Source of the DNA: Paralcaligenes ureilyticus
GTDB lineage: Bacteria > Pseudomonadota > Gammaproteobacteria > Burkholderiales > Burkholderiaceae_B
Assembly (NCBI RefSeq): GCF_004346225.1
Contig: NZ_SMAJ01000004.1
Location: 62,001-126,000 of the forward strand
DNA: 64,000 bases
Direction of reading: 5' to 3'
The notes beneath the pieces were generated by a model. That model did no database searches, was not told where the DNA came from, and saw only the letters and a list, made by a program, of their open reading frames with translations. The number at the start of each line of letters is the position of its first letter. Positions within the stretch are counted from its first letter, which is position 1. Position numbers and translations under genes: made by a program. Below are positions 46,205 to 55,547 of the stretch, piece after piece.

Positions 46205-46576
46205 ATGAATATGATTACCTGGTTGATGCTGGCGGCGGCGGTGCTGCCTTTTGTGGCGGCCGCGTCATCGAAGGCGGGTGGACAGGGTTACGATCACAAC
46301 AACCCTCGCCCGTGGCTGGCCAAGCAGGCCGGTTGGCGTGCAAGGGCCAACGCGGCGCAGACCAATTTGTTTGAAAGCCTGCCGTTTTTCTATGCGGCGG
46401 TTTTGTTCGCCTTGCATGGCAATGCCGATTTGGGCTATTTGGGTAAATTAATGCTGGCCTGGGTCGTCTTGCGGCTTGTTTATATCGCTGTGTATGCCGG
46501 TGGCTATGGCACCGTGCGCTCGCTGATCTGGGGCGTATGTCTGGCCTTGAATATTGCGATATTGTTCTCGCCTTAA
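46205..46576 (+). CDS. MAPEG family membrane protein
   Basis: 123 residues from ATG 46205 (MNMITWLMLAAAVLPFVAAASSK), preceded by TGGAGATATT. It has about four hydrophobic helices. The RANAAQTNLFESLPFFYAAVL segment is typical of the bacterial MAPEG/YecN-like group (membrane-associated eicosanoid and glutathione metabolism fold). Enzymatic activity is unproven for most bacterial members. First of four closely spaced genes (then slyX, prpF-like, cupin). Confidence 0.88.
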   Translation: MNMITWLMLAAAVLPFVAAASSKAGGQGYDHNNPRPWLAKQAGWRARANAAQTNLFESLPFFYAAVLFALHGNADLGYLGKLMLAWVVLRLVYIAVYAGGYGTVRSLIWGVCLALNIAILFSP

Positions 46577-46605
46577 AATGAAGGTTTTCACCGCGGGTAA
46601 AGCAC

Positions 46606-46815
46606 GTGTCAATTGAAGACCGTTTAATCGAGATTGAAGTCAAGCTTACGCGTCAGGAAGACCTGACGCAGGAGCTAAGCCAATTGGTGTATCGGCAGCA
46701 GAAAAGGCTCGATGAATTGCAGGCATTCTGCGTGTCCCTGGCCAAGCGGTCCGCGGAGGCCTCCGATGAGGGGTCTGACCGCCCGTACGGGAACGAAAAG
46801 CCGCCTCACTATTGA
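46606..46815 (+). CDS. slyX: SlyX family protein
   Basis: 69-residue coiled-coil protein starting at GTG 46606. RLIEIEVKLTRQEDLTQELSQLVYRQQKRLDELQ is the SlyX signature of heptad repeats, and the KPPHY end is diagnostic. The function is unknown. It lies 29 bases after the MAPEG gene and 8 bases before the next start. Confidence 0.93.
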   Translation: MSIEDRLIEIEVKLTRQEDLTQELSQLVYRQQKRLDELQAFCVSLAKRSAEASDEGSDRPYGNEKPPHY

Positions 46816-46823
46816 TTGCCGCC

Positions 46824-48059
46824 ATGCCAGACATGCTGTCGAAACTTCCCTTATTGCCTGATTTCAAGATCCGGTCGCGCGCGGGTGTCGTCGAGTTTCC
46901 CGTTCATCATATGCGCGGGGGCACTTCCACGGGTTTAGTGATCTGGGAACCCTATGCGCCGCCCGATATGGGGTTGCGCGAGGAATTGCTTCGACACCTG
47001 ATGGGCGTGCCGCTGGTCGGCGAGCGCCCGGGCAACCGGCAGATTGGCGGCCTGGGCCGCGGCCCGGCGACCAGCAACAAGGTATTCTTTGCCGACATGG
47101 AATTCGTCGACGGTGCGCCCCGCATAGTCAGCACCCTGGCGCAGTTGGCCTCGTATACCTCCGCCATTGACTGGAGCGTCAATTGCGGCAATATGTCGGC
47201 GGCCTTGCCGTTCTGGGCGCTGGATACGGGCCTGGCTTCTTGCGAAGGCAGCGGCCCCTGGTCCATCGACATACGCAATACCAATACCGGTGTGATCACG
47301 AGCGCCCGTTTGCAGGTTCGGGCCGATGCGACTGTTGCCGCCAGCGAAATTCCCGGCGTGGACGGCGCGTTTCCCGGAGTGGATTTATTTCTTCATGCTC
47401 CCGTTGGCGCGAAAACAGGCAAGCTGCTTCCCACTGGCAACGTCAGGGACGAGGTGGGCGGCTACACCGTATCGTGTGTCGACGTGGCGGTGCCCATGGT
47501 GATCGCCGACGCGCGGCAATTCGGCAAAACGGCGCATGAACCTATCGGAGAGCTCGAAGCAGACCTTCGTTTCATGAGTGAGCTAAAACGCGTCTGGATC
47601 GAAGCGGGATTGCGCATGGCGCTGAAAACCCGCGATGGCGCATTGATGGCAGCCGAGCAACTGGCCAAAAGCGAAACTGTCCCCAAAGTGTGCATCGTTG
47701 GCGCTTCGCAGAGCGGCGGGCATTTGAGTGTGCGGTATTTCACTCCGCAGACGGGGCATGCCTCCTTGGCGGTCTCGGGTGGATGTTGTCTGGCCGCCGC
47801 AGCCTTGATCCCGGGTACGGTCGCATACGATGTGGCGCAACGCATCCCGCAGGTGTCCGCACGGTTCGAAGATTGTCAGGTGGATATTGAGAACCCGGCG
47901 GGCATTCTGACCGCGACGATCGTCGCGCGGCAGGCTGAACATGGCATGGAAATCAAGAGCGCCGCGTATCGCCGAAGCGCGCAAATACTTCTGCGCGGCC
48001 ATGTGCCGCTGTATCGTGCGTCGGCCCCGTTGCGGTCCTGGCTGGCACTCGGTTCATAA
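46824..48059 (+). CDS. PrpF-family isomerase (methylaconitate / oxalomesaconate type)
   Basis: 411 residues from ATG 46824. The two-domain diaminopimelate-epimerase-like fold is marked by HHMRGGTSTG at about 29-37, SVNCGNMSAAL near 115, and SGGCCLAAAALIPGT near the end. Members isomerise 2-methylaconitate (PrpF) or 4-oxalomesaconate (GalD). No prpBCD or gallate genes are near, so the substrate is open. A TTG at 46812 is possible but overlaps slyX. A cupin gene follows by 32 bases. Confidence 0.9.
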   Translation: MPDMLSKLPLLPDFKIRSRAGVVEFPVHHMRGGTSTGLVIWEPYAPPDMGLREELLRHLMGVPLVGERPGNRQIGGLGRGPATSNKVFFADMEFVDGAPRIVSTLAQLASYTSAIDWSVNCGNMSAALPFWALDTGLASCEGSGPWSIDIRNTNTGVITSARLQVRADATVAASEIPGVDGAFPGVDLFLHAPVGAKTGKLLPTGNVRDEVGGYTVSCVDVAVPMVIADARQFGKTAHEPIGELEADLRFMSELKRVWIEAGLRMALKTRDGALMAAEQLAKSETVPKVCIVGASQSGGHLSVRYFTPQTGHASLAVSGGCCLAAAALIPGTVAYDVAQRIPQVSARFEDCQVDIENPAGILTATIVARQAEHGMEIKSAAYRRSAQILLRGHVPLYRASAPLRSWLALGS

Positions 48060-48091
48060 CGTGTTGCATCTGAATCTGGACAGGCCTCATC

Positions 48092-48421
48092 ATGCAAATG
48101 CACAACATCCCCTTCGGAACCACCGACTGGTCCACGGTCGAGCAAACCGAGCACAAAGGCGATACCGGAATGGCTTATTGGCGCACACGCCAATTCGGCG
48201 ACATTCGCGTGCGCATGGTCCAATACAGTGCGGGTTATCTGGCCGATCACTGGTGCTCGAAAGGCCATATTCTGTTTTGTATCGAGGGCGAATTGCACAC
48301 CGAGCTCGCCGATGGCAGAACGTTTGTTCTCAAGCCCGGCATGAGCTACCAGGTCGCCGATAACGCCGAGGCGCATCGCTCCTCCACCCGGTTTGGCGCC
48401 AGCTTGTTTATTGTCGATTAG
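48092..48421 (+). CDS. DHCW-motif cupin fold protein
   Basis: 109 residues. The metal-binding motif region ADHWCSKGHILFCIEGELHTELADGRTFVLKPGMSYQVAD is characteristic of a small cupin family named for the DH-W-C cluster. GASLFIVD closes the barrel. The reaction is unknown. It is on the same strand as the PrpF-family gene, 32 bases away, and may act on the same metabolite. Confidence 0.85.
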   Translation: MQMHNIPFGTTDWSTVEQTEHKGDTGMAYWRTRQFGDIRVRMVQYSAGYLADHWCSKGHILFCIEGELHTELADGRTFVLKPGMSYQVADNAEAHRSSTRFGASLFIVD

Positions 48422-48438
48422 GGTGTCGGCGTTTACCG

Positions 48439-49977
48439 CTACGATCGCTGCAACCTCGCAATCCGCTCATACTCATCTTCCAGCTTCATCGGAATGCTCG
48501 CAAAAATCGGCAGCAACCGCGCATAAATCGCGGCATTCCCGGGCTCAGGCCTATGGTGGGCGCTTATGCCGACCATCCCGGACGCTGCGCTTAGCGAATC
48601 GATTCGCCCCAGCGCATAAAGCCCCAGGACGGCCGCGCCCAGGCACGAGCTTTCGTGGCTATGCGGGACGTCAATGTCGCGGTTGAAAATATCGGACATC
48701 ATCTGGCACCACAGTTCCGAGCGCGCAAACCCGCCGGTTGCATGGATTTTCCGGGCGGTGCCAGCCAGGCTTTCAAGCACAGCCAGCACGCTATAAAGAT
48801 TGTAGATAACGCCCTCCAGCGCGGCCCGGATCATGTGTTCCTTGCGGTGATGCAGGGCCAGGCCGAAGAACGAGCCGCGTGCATTCGCGTTCCAAAGCGG
48901 GGCGCGCTCGCCGGTCAGGTAGGGATGAAAAATCAGGCCCTCGCTGCCTGCGGGTATCTGTGCGGCGAGCCCTATTAATGAATCATAAGGGTCGCGCTCG
49001 GGCTGTCCGGCTCGGCGGCTGTCCTCTGGAGCAAAATTCTCCCGTATCCAGCGCAGCACGATGCCGCCGTTGTTGACCGGCCCGCCGATGACCCAGTGCT
49101 TTTCGGTAAGCGCATAGCAGAATGTGCGGCCTTGCGGGTCGGTTTGCGGGCGGTCGACGACCGCACGTACGGCGCCGCTCGTGCCTATGGTCACAGCCAC
49201 AACGCCCGGGTCGATCGCGTTGACGCCCAGGTTCGACAGCACGCCATCGCTTGCGCCGATGACAAAGGGCGTGTCCAGGCGTAGCCCGGTCGCTTGGGCG
49301 GCTTCGGATTTGAGGCCGCTAAGTGTATAGGTGGTGGCGACCGGCAGCGACAACTGATCGGCGCTCACGCCGGCCAGCCTGAGCGCCTCCGCATCCCAGG
49401 CAAGCTCGGCAAGATTGAATAAACCCGTCGCCGACGCAATGGAGTAATCCACCACATAACGGCCAAAGAGGCGGTGAAAAACGTATTCCTTGATGGAGAT
49501 AAAGCGCGCGGCCCGCGCAAAGAGATCGGGCTCGGAATCGCGCAGCCAGCATAGTTTCGATAACGGCGACATGGGGTGGATGGGTGTGCCCGTGCGCAAA
49601 TAGATGGCATGGCCGCCCAGCTCGCGCTTGATCCGTTGCGCCCAAGGTTCGCTGCGGTTGTCCGCCCAGGTAATGCACTGCGTCAGCGGCTTGCCGTCTT
49701 TGTCGACGGCGATCAGGCTGTGCATGGCCGAGCTGAACGAAACGCACGTGATGCGCGCCGCATCCAGGCCGCCCGATTCCATCGCCGTCTTGATGCAGGT
49801 GATGACCGCGCGATAGATTTGTTCGGGATCCTGTTCCGCAGCCATGGGTTGCGGAGCCAGCAAAGGGTATTCCACGTGGTGGCCGGCTGCTTCTCGTCCG
49901 TTTTCGTCGAAGGCCAGCGCTTTGGTGCTGGTCGTTCCGATGTCGACTCCGATGACATAGTTGCGCGGCAGGTTCAT
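48439..49977 (-). CDS. gntK: Gluconokinase, FGGY family
   Basis: Phosphorylates gluconate (or a similar polyol or acid), 512 residues. The N-terminal VIGVDIGTTSTKALAFDENG phosphate motif, ITWADNRSEPWAQRI, and VTIGTSGAVRAVVD with GGFARSELWCQMMSDIF are in order, as in Bacillus-type GntK. Substrate choice within FGGY kinases is uncertain; xylulose or another sugar is possible. The start ATG overlaps the lysR stop by 4 bases. No gluconate permease, dehydratase or dehydrogenase is near. Confidence 0.85.
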   Translation of the reverse strand: MNLPRNYVIGVDIGTTSTKALAFDENGREAAGHHVEYPLLAPQPMAAEQDPEQIYRAVITCIKTAMESGGLDAARITCVSFSSAMHSLIAVDKDGKPLTQCITWADNRSEPWAQRIKRELGGHAIYLRTGTPIHPMSPLSKLCWLRDSEPDLFARAARFISIKEYVFHRLFGRYVVDYSIASATGLFNLAELAWDAEALRLAGVSADQLSLPVATTYTLSGLKSEAAQATGLRLDTPFVIGASDGVLSNLGVNAIDPGVVAVTIGTSGAVRAVVDRPQTDPQGRTFCYALTEKHWVIGGPVNNGGIVLRWIRENFAPEDSRRAGQPERDPYDSLIGLAAQIPAGSEGLIFHPYLTGERAPLWNANARGSFFGLALHHRKEHMIRAALEGVIYNLYSVLAVLESLAGTARKIHATGGFARSELWCQMMSDIFNRDIDVPHSHESSCLGAAVLGLYALGRIDSLSAASGMVGISAHHRPEPGNAAIYARLLPIFASIPMKLEDEYERIARLQRS

Positions 49978-50963
49978 GCCTCATCCATTTTGCGGGAATG
50001 CCGATCACTAAATGTTTGCTTCTTGAAGCCGTACTTCTCGCTATCTGTTTTGCTGCCTTCGCGTATAAGCTCAATAAGCAAAATGGCGAATAAATTGGCG
50101 CTTGGGGTTAAGGTGCGATGCTTGATTCGAACCAGGCCCCAGTCTCCAAAACGGTTTTGAGTCATGGGGATATTCAGTCTCACAACTTGTCCGGCCTGCA
50201 ACTCGCTCTCCATCATCAGGTTGCTGCTGGAAAAAATAATGTCCGATCCGGGAAGGATCTTTTTGATCAGTGCGATATCGTCGCATTCAATACGCACTTC
50301 AAATATGTCGTTGTGCTCCAAACCGATGCTGCGCTTCAATTCGTGAAATACCACCGTGGGCAGGCTGACAGAGGCAAGCGCGTAGCCAAGGAGTTCCTGG
50401 GGTTTGATCAGGCGGCCCGGGTTGCCGGCCACGAGAGGGTGCAGGCGATCGCAGAAAAAGGCGACGGTCAGCCCGCCTATAGGGGAAATGGTCAACATCG
50501 CATCATCTGCAATGTCGCGGGTGTCGGCTATAAAAAAATCAAGCCGCCCCTCCTTCAAGTCTATAAGCAGATTTTTCCAGTGATCGATGCGTATGTGCAG
50601 CGAAACCTGAGGGTAGCGCTTGTGGAATTCCCGGATGCCGGCATCCAGGAAGGAGGCGGCGGGAAATGGGCCGGTGCCAAGCGCGACGCTGCCTGAAGAG
50701 CCCGTTTTTAAATAATCAATGTTTTTGTTAAAGCTCTTGGCTTCCGACAGCAGGTTTTTGGCGTGGTCAATGACGAATTGGCCGGTCGGGGTGATGGAAA
50801 CATTGCCGGGGGCGCGATCGAAGATTTGTATGTCGAACTCTTCTTCGAGAGCGGCAATGCTCTTGCTTAGCGCCGATTGGCTTAAGTGCACGCGCTCAGC
50901 CGCCTTGCTGAAGCTAAGGGTTTCGGATAGCACCAGCAGATGGTCGAGCTGTTTCAGGTTCAT
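49974..50963 (-). CDS. LysR family transcriptional regulator
   Basis: 329 residues. The winged helix-turn-helix is at about 1-60 (LKQLDHLLVLSETLSFSKAAERVHLSQSALSKSIAALEEEFDIQIFDR). A two-lobe effector domain follows. It is divergent from the DadA-like/ABC operon across a 319-base gap, the usual layout for a LysR activator and its target. Its stop overlaps the gluconokinase start, so it also leads a two-gene unit on its own strand. Confidence 0.94.
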   Translation of the reverse strand: MNLKQLDHLLVLSETLSFSKAAERVHLSQSALSKSIAALEEEFDIQIFDRAPGNVSITPTGQFVIDHAKNLLSEAKSFNKNIDYLKTGSSGSVALGTGPFPAASFLDAGIREFHKRYPQVSLHIRIDHWKNLLIDLKEGRLDFFIADTRDIADDAMLTISPIGGLTVAFFCDRLHPLVAGNPGRLIKPQELLGYALASVSLPTVVFHELKRSIGLEHNDIFEVRIECDDIALIKKILPGSDIIFSSSNLMMESELQAGQVVRLNIPMTQNRFGDWGLVRIKHRTLTPSANLFAILLIELIREGSKTDSEKYGFKKQTFSDRHSRKMDEA

Positions 50964-51282
50964 TATGAATCGAATTCATGGGATGCCATCGAATTATTCA
51001 TTTTACACGTGCACTTTACGTGTGGCATATTAGTTTCAGCCCATAAACATCATTTATTAAATCTTAAGAAATAGATAAATGACTAAAACAGACAATCAGA
51101 AAGCGTAGTCGCAGACTATTCGGAGACCCATTCGTGATTCGATATACAGCCCGCTTATTCGCAAGCGGATGGAACGCTATTGCCCGCAATAACGTCGACA
51201 AAGTTGGTTGGCAGTTGGCGTGGGATCTGAAATGCACCGCACCCGCTTGCCTGATTGAAGTTGTTGCCCGGGCGGCAAGAAA
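50964..51282. promoter_or_regulatory. LysR/oxidase divergent control region
   Basis: 319 bases without a gene. ACACG-(9 bases)-CGTGT at 51005-51023 has the form of a LysR-type operator. ATGAA-(5)-TTCAT at 50965-50979 touches the lysR start. DNA around 51030-51090 is AT-rich and promoter-like. Short open frames here are not supported. Confidence 0.45.
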
Positions 51283-52542
51283 ATGACGCAAAACCTCATG
51301 GAAAAGACAACGATAATCGGAGCCGGCATAGTCGGCATGTGCACGGCGGTGGCTCTTCAGCAGCGGGGCATCGCCGTGCAGGTCATCGACGAGCGAGAGC
51401 CGGGCACCGGTACGTCGTTTGGCAATGCCGGGTTAGTCAGTGTGGACAGCTGCGTCCCCATTGCGTTACCAGGAATGATTAGGCATGTGCCCCGCTGGTT
51501 ATCCGACCCCATGGGCCCTTTAAGCGTAAAGCCGGCGTATTTACCCCGTGCCTTGCCTTGGCTGATCAGGTGGTTGAAATCGGGAGCCAATGAACAACGA
51601 GCATTCAAGCACAGCTATGCCTTGCGTCAATTGCATAAAGAGGCGGTGAGTAAATATAGCGAATTGCTCGGGCCGGAATATTTCGCTGAGATCATTAGAG
51701 TTACCGGGCAGCTATATGTGTGGGAGAGCGTCCCGAAAAGCCGGGTAGACCTGCTATCTGAGCGGATTCGCGAGCAGAACGGCGTTGTTGCCCAAGAGTT
51801 GGCGGGCAGTGAAATATTCGATGTCGTTCCCAGTTTGAGCCGGCTCGTAAAACGTGCCGAGTTTTACGAAAAAAATGGCCATGTTGCAAATCCTTATTTG
51901 TTGGTACAGCGACTATTCAAGATTTTTACTGATAACGGTGGCCAGTTCCTGAGGCAGAAAGTCGTTAGCGTCACCAGGCAGGCCGACAGCAATACCTATC
52001 GCATACTGACCACGTCCGACGACATATCTGTCAGGCGCTTGGTGATGTGTTCGGGCGCCTGGTCGAAAAAAATACTGAAAGGGTTGGGTGTCAGCATTCC
52101 CCTTGATACTGAGCGGGGCTATCACGTTTCCTTTGATCGCAACGCCCTGGATTTGAAAATCCCGGTATTGCACAAAGAGCGTGCGTTTGGCGTGACACCT
52201 ATGGTTGACAATATTCGCGTTGCGGGCTTTGTTGAAATAGCCGGACTGGATGCATTGCCGAACATGAAGAAAGAGCAGGTATTGATAGGCCATGTCAAAC
52301 ATCTGTTTCCCAGCATAGACATCAGCCTGAAAAAGAATTTCTGGCTCGGCTTTCGGCCATCGACGCCCGATAGCCTGCCGGTACTAGGCCAGTTGGAGAT
52401 CCTGCCGAACCTGTATTTTGGATTCGGTCACGGTCACACTGGCATTACGGGAGCTCCAATGTCCGCTGAGATCCTGGCGAACATGGTTACGGGAATTCCC
52501 AACACCATTGATGTAAAACCGTACGACATAAAGAGATTTTAG
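51283..52542 (+). CDS. FAD-dependent D-amino-acid-dehydrogenase-like oxidase
   Basis: DAO-superfamily flavoprotein, 419 residues. The FAD motif TIIGAGIVGMCTAVALQQRG is at about 9-28. GNAGLVSVDSCVPIALPGMIRHVPRWLSDPMGPLSVKP is strongly DadA-like. The C-terminal GFRPSTPDSLPVLGQ and FGHGHTGITGAP end the FAD domain. It is the first gene of an operon with a polyamine-type importer, so it probably oxidises the imported amine or amino acid. Whether the substrate is a D-amino acid, opine or polyamine is open. Confidence 0.87.
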   Translation: MTQNLMEKTTIIGAGIVGMCTAVALQQRGIAVQVIDEREPGTGTSFGNAGLVSVDSCVPIALPGMIRHVPRWLSDPMGPLSVKPAYLPRALPWLIRWLKSGANEQRAFKHSYALRQLHKEAVSKYSELLGPEYFAEIIRVTGQLYVWESVPKSRVDLLSERIREQNGVVAQELAGSEIFDVVPSLSRLVKRAEFYEKNGHVANPYLLVQRLFKIFTDNGGQFLRQKVVSVTRQADSNTYRILTTSDDISVRRLVMCSGAWSKKILKGLGVSIPLDTERGYHVSFDRNALDLKIPVLHKERAFGVTPMVDNIRVAGFVEIAGLDALPNMKKEQVLIGHVKHLFPSIDISLKKNFWLGFRPSTPDSLPVLGQLEILPNLYFGFGHGHTGITGAPMSAEILANMVTGIPNTIDVKPYDIKRF

Positions 52543-52553
52543 GAGGCTGTATC

Positions 52554-53636
52554 ATGAGTGGAAATGTTTTTAAATCGAGTGCCAAGGTATCGCGGCGCTC
52601 CATGCTGAAATTAACAGGTGCGGCGTTGATTGCACCCGCGTTTTGGGTGAAGAATTCCCAGGCTGCGCAGGAGCGTGTGATTATCCGCTCGCCGGGCGGC
52701 GCGTATGACGAGATACGCAAAAAGCTGATTTACGAGCCTTTTACCAAGCAAACCGGGATTCGCGTTATTCCGGTCGCCACGACCACAGCTAAGCTCGAAG
52801 CAATGATCCGCTCTGGCAATCTTGAAATTGATATTATCGACAACGATGACAGCGTGCTGTTGCAATGGGAAAAAGAACTGGCGCCGTTGGCTTACGATAA
52901 ATTCAAATTTACCAACCCGGTAGATATCCTGTCTGAATACAAGCATGCGAATTACGTTGGCAATTTCACTTATGCCACTGTAATGGGGTACAACACCGGC
53001 AAATATAATAAAGGTACCGTGCCATCAACCTGGGTGGATTTCTGGGACTATAAAAAAATACCCGGATCACGTGCGTTGGCCGATATGGATACGGGCGTTC
53101 CTGATCTTGAATTTGCGCTCATTGCCGATGGGGTGCCGGTAGATAAGTTGTATCCCCTGGACTTGCCGCGCGCGTTCAAGTCCTTATCCAGGATCAAACC
53201 CGGGATATCCAAATTCTGGACGTCGGGAGCCTTGTCGGTGCAAATGCTGTCCACGGGTGACGCCGATCTCAGTTCCATTTGGAGCACTCGCATTTTGAAA
53301 GGCATCGAAAGCGGTGCGCCGTTGGCCATTAATTGGAACCAGCATGCAGTTCATTTACAGGCTTATGCCATTTTCAAGAAGGCAAAAAATATTGAGAACG
53401 CTCAAAAATTGATCGATTTTTGCTTGAGTAAAGAAGTCCAAAGCAAGTTCAGCTCATTATGGAATAGTGGACCTGTTACCAAAACAGCGTATGAGTCGTT
53501 AACCCCCGATATCCGTGAAAAAATCCCTGGCGGAGATCGCACTCGTCAGCATGGCTTCTTGCTGGACGCTAGTTGGTGGGCAACGAATCGGACCACAGTG
53601 GCTAAGGAGTGGGGAAAATGGGCGCTGCAGTCGTAA
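52554..53636 (+). CDS. ABC transporter periplasmic binding protein (polyamine type)
   Basis: Family 1 solute-binding protein of the PotD/PotF group, 360 residues. The N-terminal SRRSMLKLTGAALIAPAFW fits a Tat-type twin-arginine signal, with cleavage likely after NSQA-A. The mature part shows IIRSPGGAYDEIRKKLIYEPFTKQTGI and DIIDNDDSVLLQWEKE, typical of extracellular polyamine/iron-type receptors. A near-perfect AGGAGG precedes the ATG. It overlaps the ATPase gene start by 19 bases. Confidence 0.9.
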   Translation: MSGNVFKSSAKVSRRSMLKLTGAALIAPAFWVKNSQAAQERVIIRSPGGAYDEIRKKLIYEPFTKQTGIRVIPVATTTAKLEAMIRSGNLEIDIIDNDDSVLLQWEKELAPLAYDKFKFTNPVDILSEYKHANYVGNFTYATVMGYNTGKYNKGTVPSTWVDFWDYKKIPGSRALADMDTGVPDLEFALIADGVPVDKLYPLDLPRAFKSLSRIKPGISKFWTSGALSVQMLSTGDADLSSIWSTRILKGIESGAPLAINWNQHAVHLQAYAIFKKAKNIENAQKLIDFCLSKEVQSKFSSLWNSGPVTKTAYESLTPDIREKIPGGDRTRQHGFLLDASWWATNRTTVAKEWGKWALQS

Positions 53637-54679
53637 ATCAGAACGGAAGCCTTTGCTTTCGCAACATCACCAAAAAATACGGCGACTTAACGGTCGTCGA
53701 CGATATCAATCTGGATATTAAATCGGGCGAGTTTTTTTCCTTGCTTGGCCCGAGCGGCTCGGGCAAGACCACGACCCTGATGATGCTGGCCGGGTTTGCT
53801 ACGCCCGACGCTGGCCAAATATTGCTTAACGAAAAGGACATCAGCCAGTTAAGCCCACAGCAGCGAAATTTAGGCATGGTGTTTCAAAACTATGCCTTGT
53901 TTCCCCACATGACCGTGCTGGATAACGTGATGTTTCCGCTTAAGGTTCGCAAATACTCGGCTAAAGAATGCCAGGAGCGCGCTCAGTGGGCGATTGACCT
54001 GGTGCGCTTGTCGAAGTATTCGAAGCGCTTGCCCAAAGAACTCTCCGGGGGTCAACAACAGCGCGTTGCGCTGGCGCGTGCGGTCGTGTTTCATCCGGAA
54101 GTCGTTTTGATGGATGAGCCTTTGGGCGCTCTGGACAAAAATTTGCGATATCAAATGCAAATGGAAATCAAGGAGCTGCAGCGCAAGCTGAACATGACGG
54201 TGGTGTTTGTCACGCACGATCAGGAAGAGGCGATGAATATGTCTGATCGGATCGCCATCATGAACAATGGGAAAGTTGAGCAGCTGGGCGGCCCTAAAGA
54301 GGTTTATGAGTCACCGCGCAATGTTTTTGCGGCCGGGTTTTTGGGCGAAGCGAATATATTGCCCTATGCGGATCTTGACCCACATTACCGACAGAGCATG
54401 ACTATGCAGCCGGGCGATTGCCTGTTCATGCGCCCGGAAAGGGTAGTGTTATCGGCCTTGTCGGGCAGTAATGGCGTTGCCAAAGGGGCTTTGACAGGGC
54501 GGATATCGAATATTTCGTTCCTGGGACACATCATCCGCTATCAAATCAAGATCAATAGTGCGATCAATGTCTATGCGGATTCAACCAATGTGTCGTCGGC
54601 CCGGCAGTTTCCCATTGAAGAGGGTGTCGTTGTGGGGTGGGAGCGGCCTGAGGATATAAGGATTATTCGTCATGAATGA
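53618..54679 (+). CDS. ABC transporter ATPase (PotA type)
   Basis: 353 residues from ATG 53618, chosen for AAGGAG 8 bases upstream; GTG 53609 is an alternative. Walker A GPSGSGKT is at about 44-51, then the Q-loop VFQNYALFPHMTV, signature LSGGQQQRVALARA and Walker B VVLMDEPLGALD. The C-terminal 100 residues form a TOBE/OB regulatory domain (FMRPERVVL). It sits inside the operon between receptor and permeases. Confidence 0.94.
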   Translation: MGAAVVNQNGSLCFRNITKKYGDLTVVDDINLDIKSGEFFSLLGPSGSGKTTTLMMLAGFATPDAGQILLNEKDISQLSPQQRNLGMVFQNYALFPHMTVLDNVMFPLKVRKYSAKECQERAQWAIDLVRLSKYSKRLPKELSGGQQQRVALARAVVFHPEVVLMDEPLGALDKNLRYQMQMEIKELQRKLNMTVVFVTHDQEEAMNMSDRIAIMNNGKVEQLGGPKEVYESPRNVFAAGFLGEANILPYADLDPHYRQSMTMQPGDCLFMRPERVVLSALSGSNGVAKGALTGRISNISFLGHIIRYQIKINSAINVYADSTNVSSARQFPIEEGVVVGWERPEDIRIIRHE

Positions 54680-55532
54680 CCTCGTCTTGCGGCCGCAGAA
54701 GGACTCCATATTTCTGAAAAACGAGAATCTGATTTATCCGGTTCTGTTTTTTCTATTGGTTTTTTTTATCTGCCCGATTATCTGGTTTTTTATCAAGGCG
54801 GCCCTTGATTACGACGGTAGCTTTGCGGTAAAGCTCTACCAGACGTTTACGTCTTCGGTGTTCATAACGGTAGCCTGGAAGACTGTCTGGATATCTCTGT
54901 TAGTCACGGTGCTGGCTCTACTTGGGGCTTATCCAATCGCCTATACCTTAAGCAGAGCAAGTTCCGTCTCGTTTACCTTGATTATCATTAGCGTAATCGT
55001 TCCCTATTTCACGTCGATTATCGTCAGAACCTATTCGTGGATGATTATCCTTGGCACGCATGGCATCGTTAACAGGTTTCTGATTTCGGTAGGCTTAATT
55101 GATAAGCCCATAACGCTCATGTACAACATGCTGGGGGTTGTCATAGGTATGACCTATGTGCTGCTTCCCTATTTCGTACTGACGTTGTATTCGTCTATGA
55201 AAAGTATCGACCATTGGCTGATACAGGCCGGGCGCAGCATGGGGGCATCGAACTTCTATGTTTTTCGCAAAATATTCTTGCCTTTAAGCATGCCTGGCGT
55301 GATTTCCGGCTTTCTCATTGTTTATATTTTGGCGGTTGGGTTTTTTATTACTCCGGCTCTCATGGGCGGGCCTAAAGACGTGATGATGGCGATGTTGATC
55401 CAACGCAATATCGAAATCACCATGGATTGGCCTTTGGCCTCGGCGTTGTCCCTGGTTCTGTTGGCGATTACCTTAATTATTTATGTTGTTTATTGCAAAT
55501 ATACCGACCTGGACAAGATGCTGGGTAAATAA
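54672..55532 (+). CDS. ABC transporter permease (PotB type)
   Basis: 286 residues with six expected membrane helices, beginning with FFLLVFFICPIIWFFIKAAL. The EAA loop contacting the ATPase reads QAGRSMGASNFYVFRKIFLPLSMPGVI. It overlaps the ATPase stop by 8 bases. Start ATG 54672. The Phe/Ile-rich composition makes this stretch more AT-rich than neighbouring genes. Confidence 0.93.
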   Translation: MNDLVLRPQKDSIFLKNENLIYPVLFFLLVFFICPIIWFFIKAALDYDGSFAVKLYQTFTSSVFITVAWKTVWISLLVTVLALLGAYPIAYTLSRASSVSFTLIIISVIVPYFTSIIVRTYSWMIILGTHGIVNRFLISVGLIDKPITLMYNMLGVVIGMTYVLLPYFVLTLYSSMKSIDHWLIQAGRSMGASNFYVFRKIFLPLSMPGVISGFLIVYILAVGFFITPALMGGPKDVMMAMLIQRNIEITMDWPLASALSLVLLAITLIIYVVYCKYTDLDKMLGK

Positions 55533-55547
55533 TTACGGGAGCATGGA

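Noticed and set aside
51064-51291. 75-residue minus-strand frame in the lysR/oxidase gap
   Set aside because: No ribosome site, AT-rich promoter-like DNA, and it overlaps the oxidase start.
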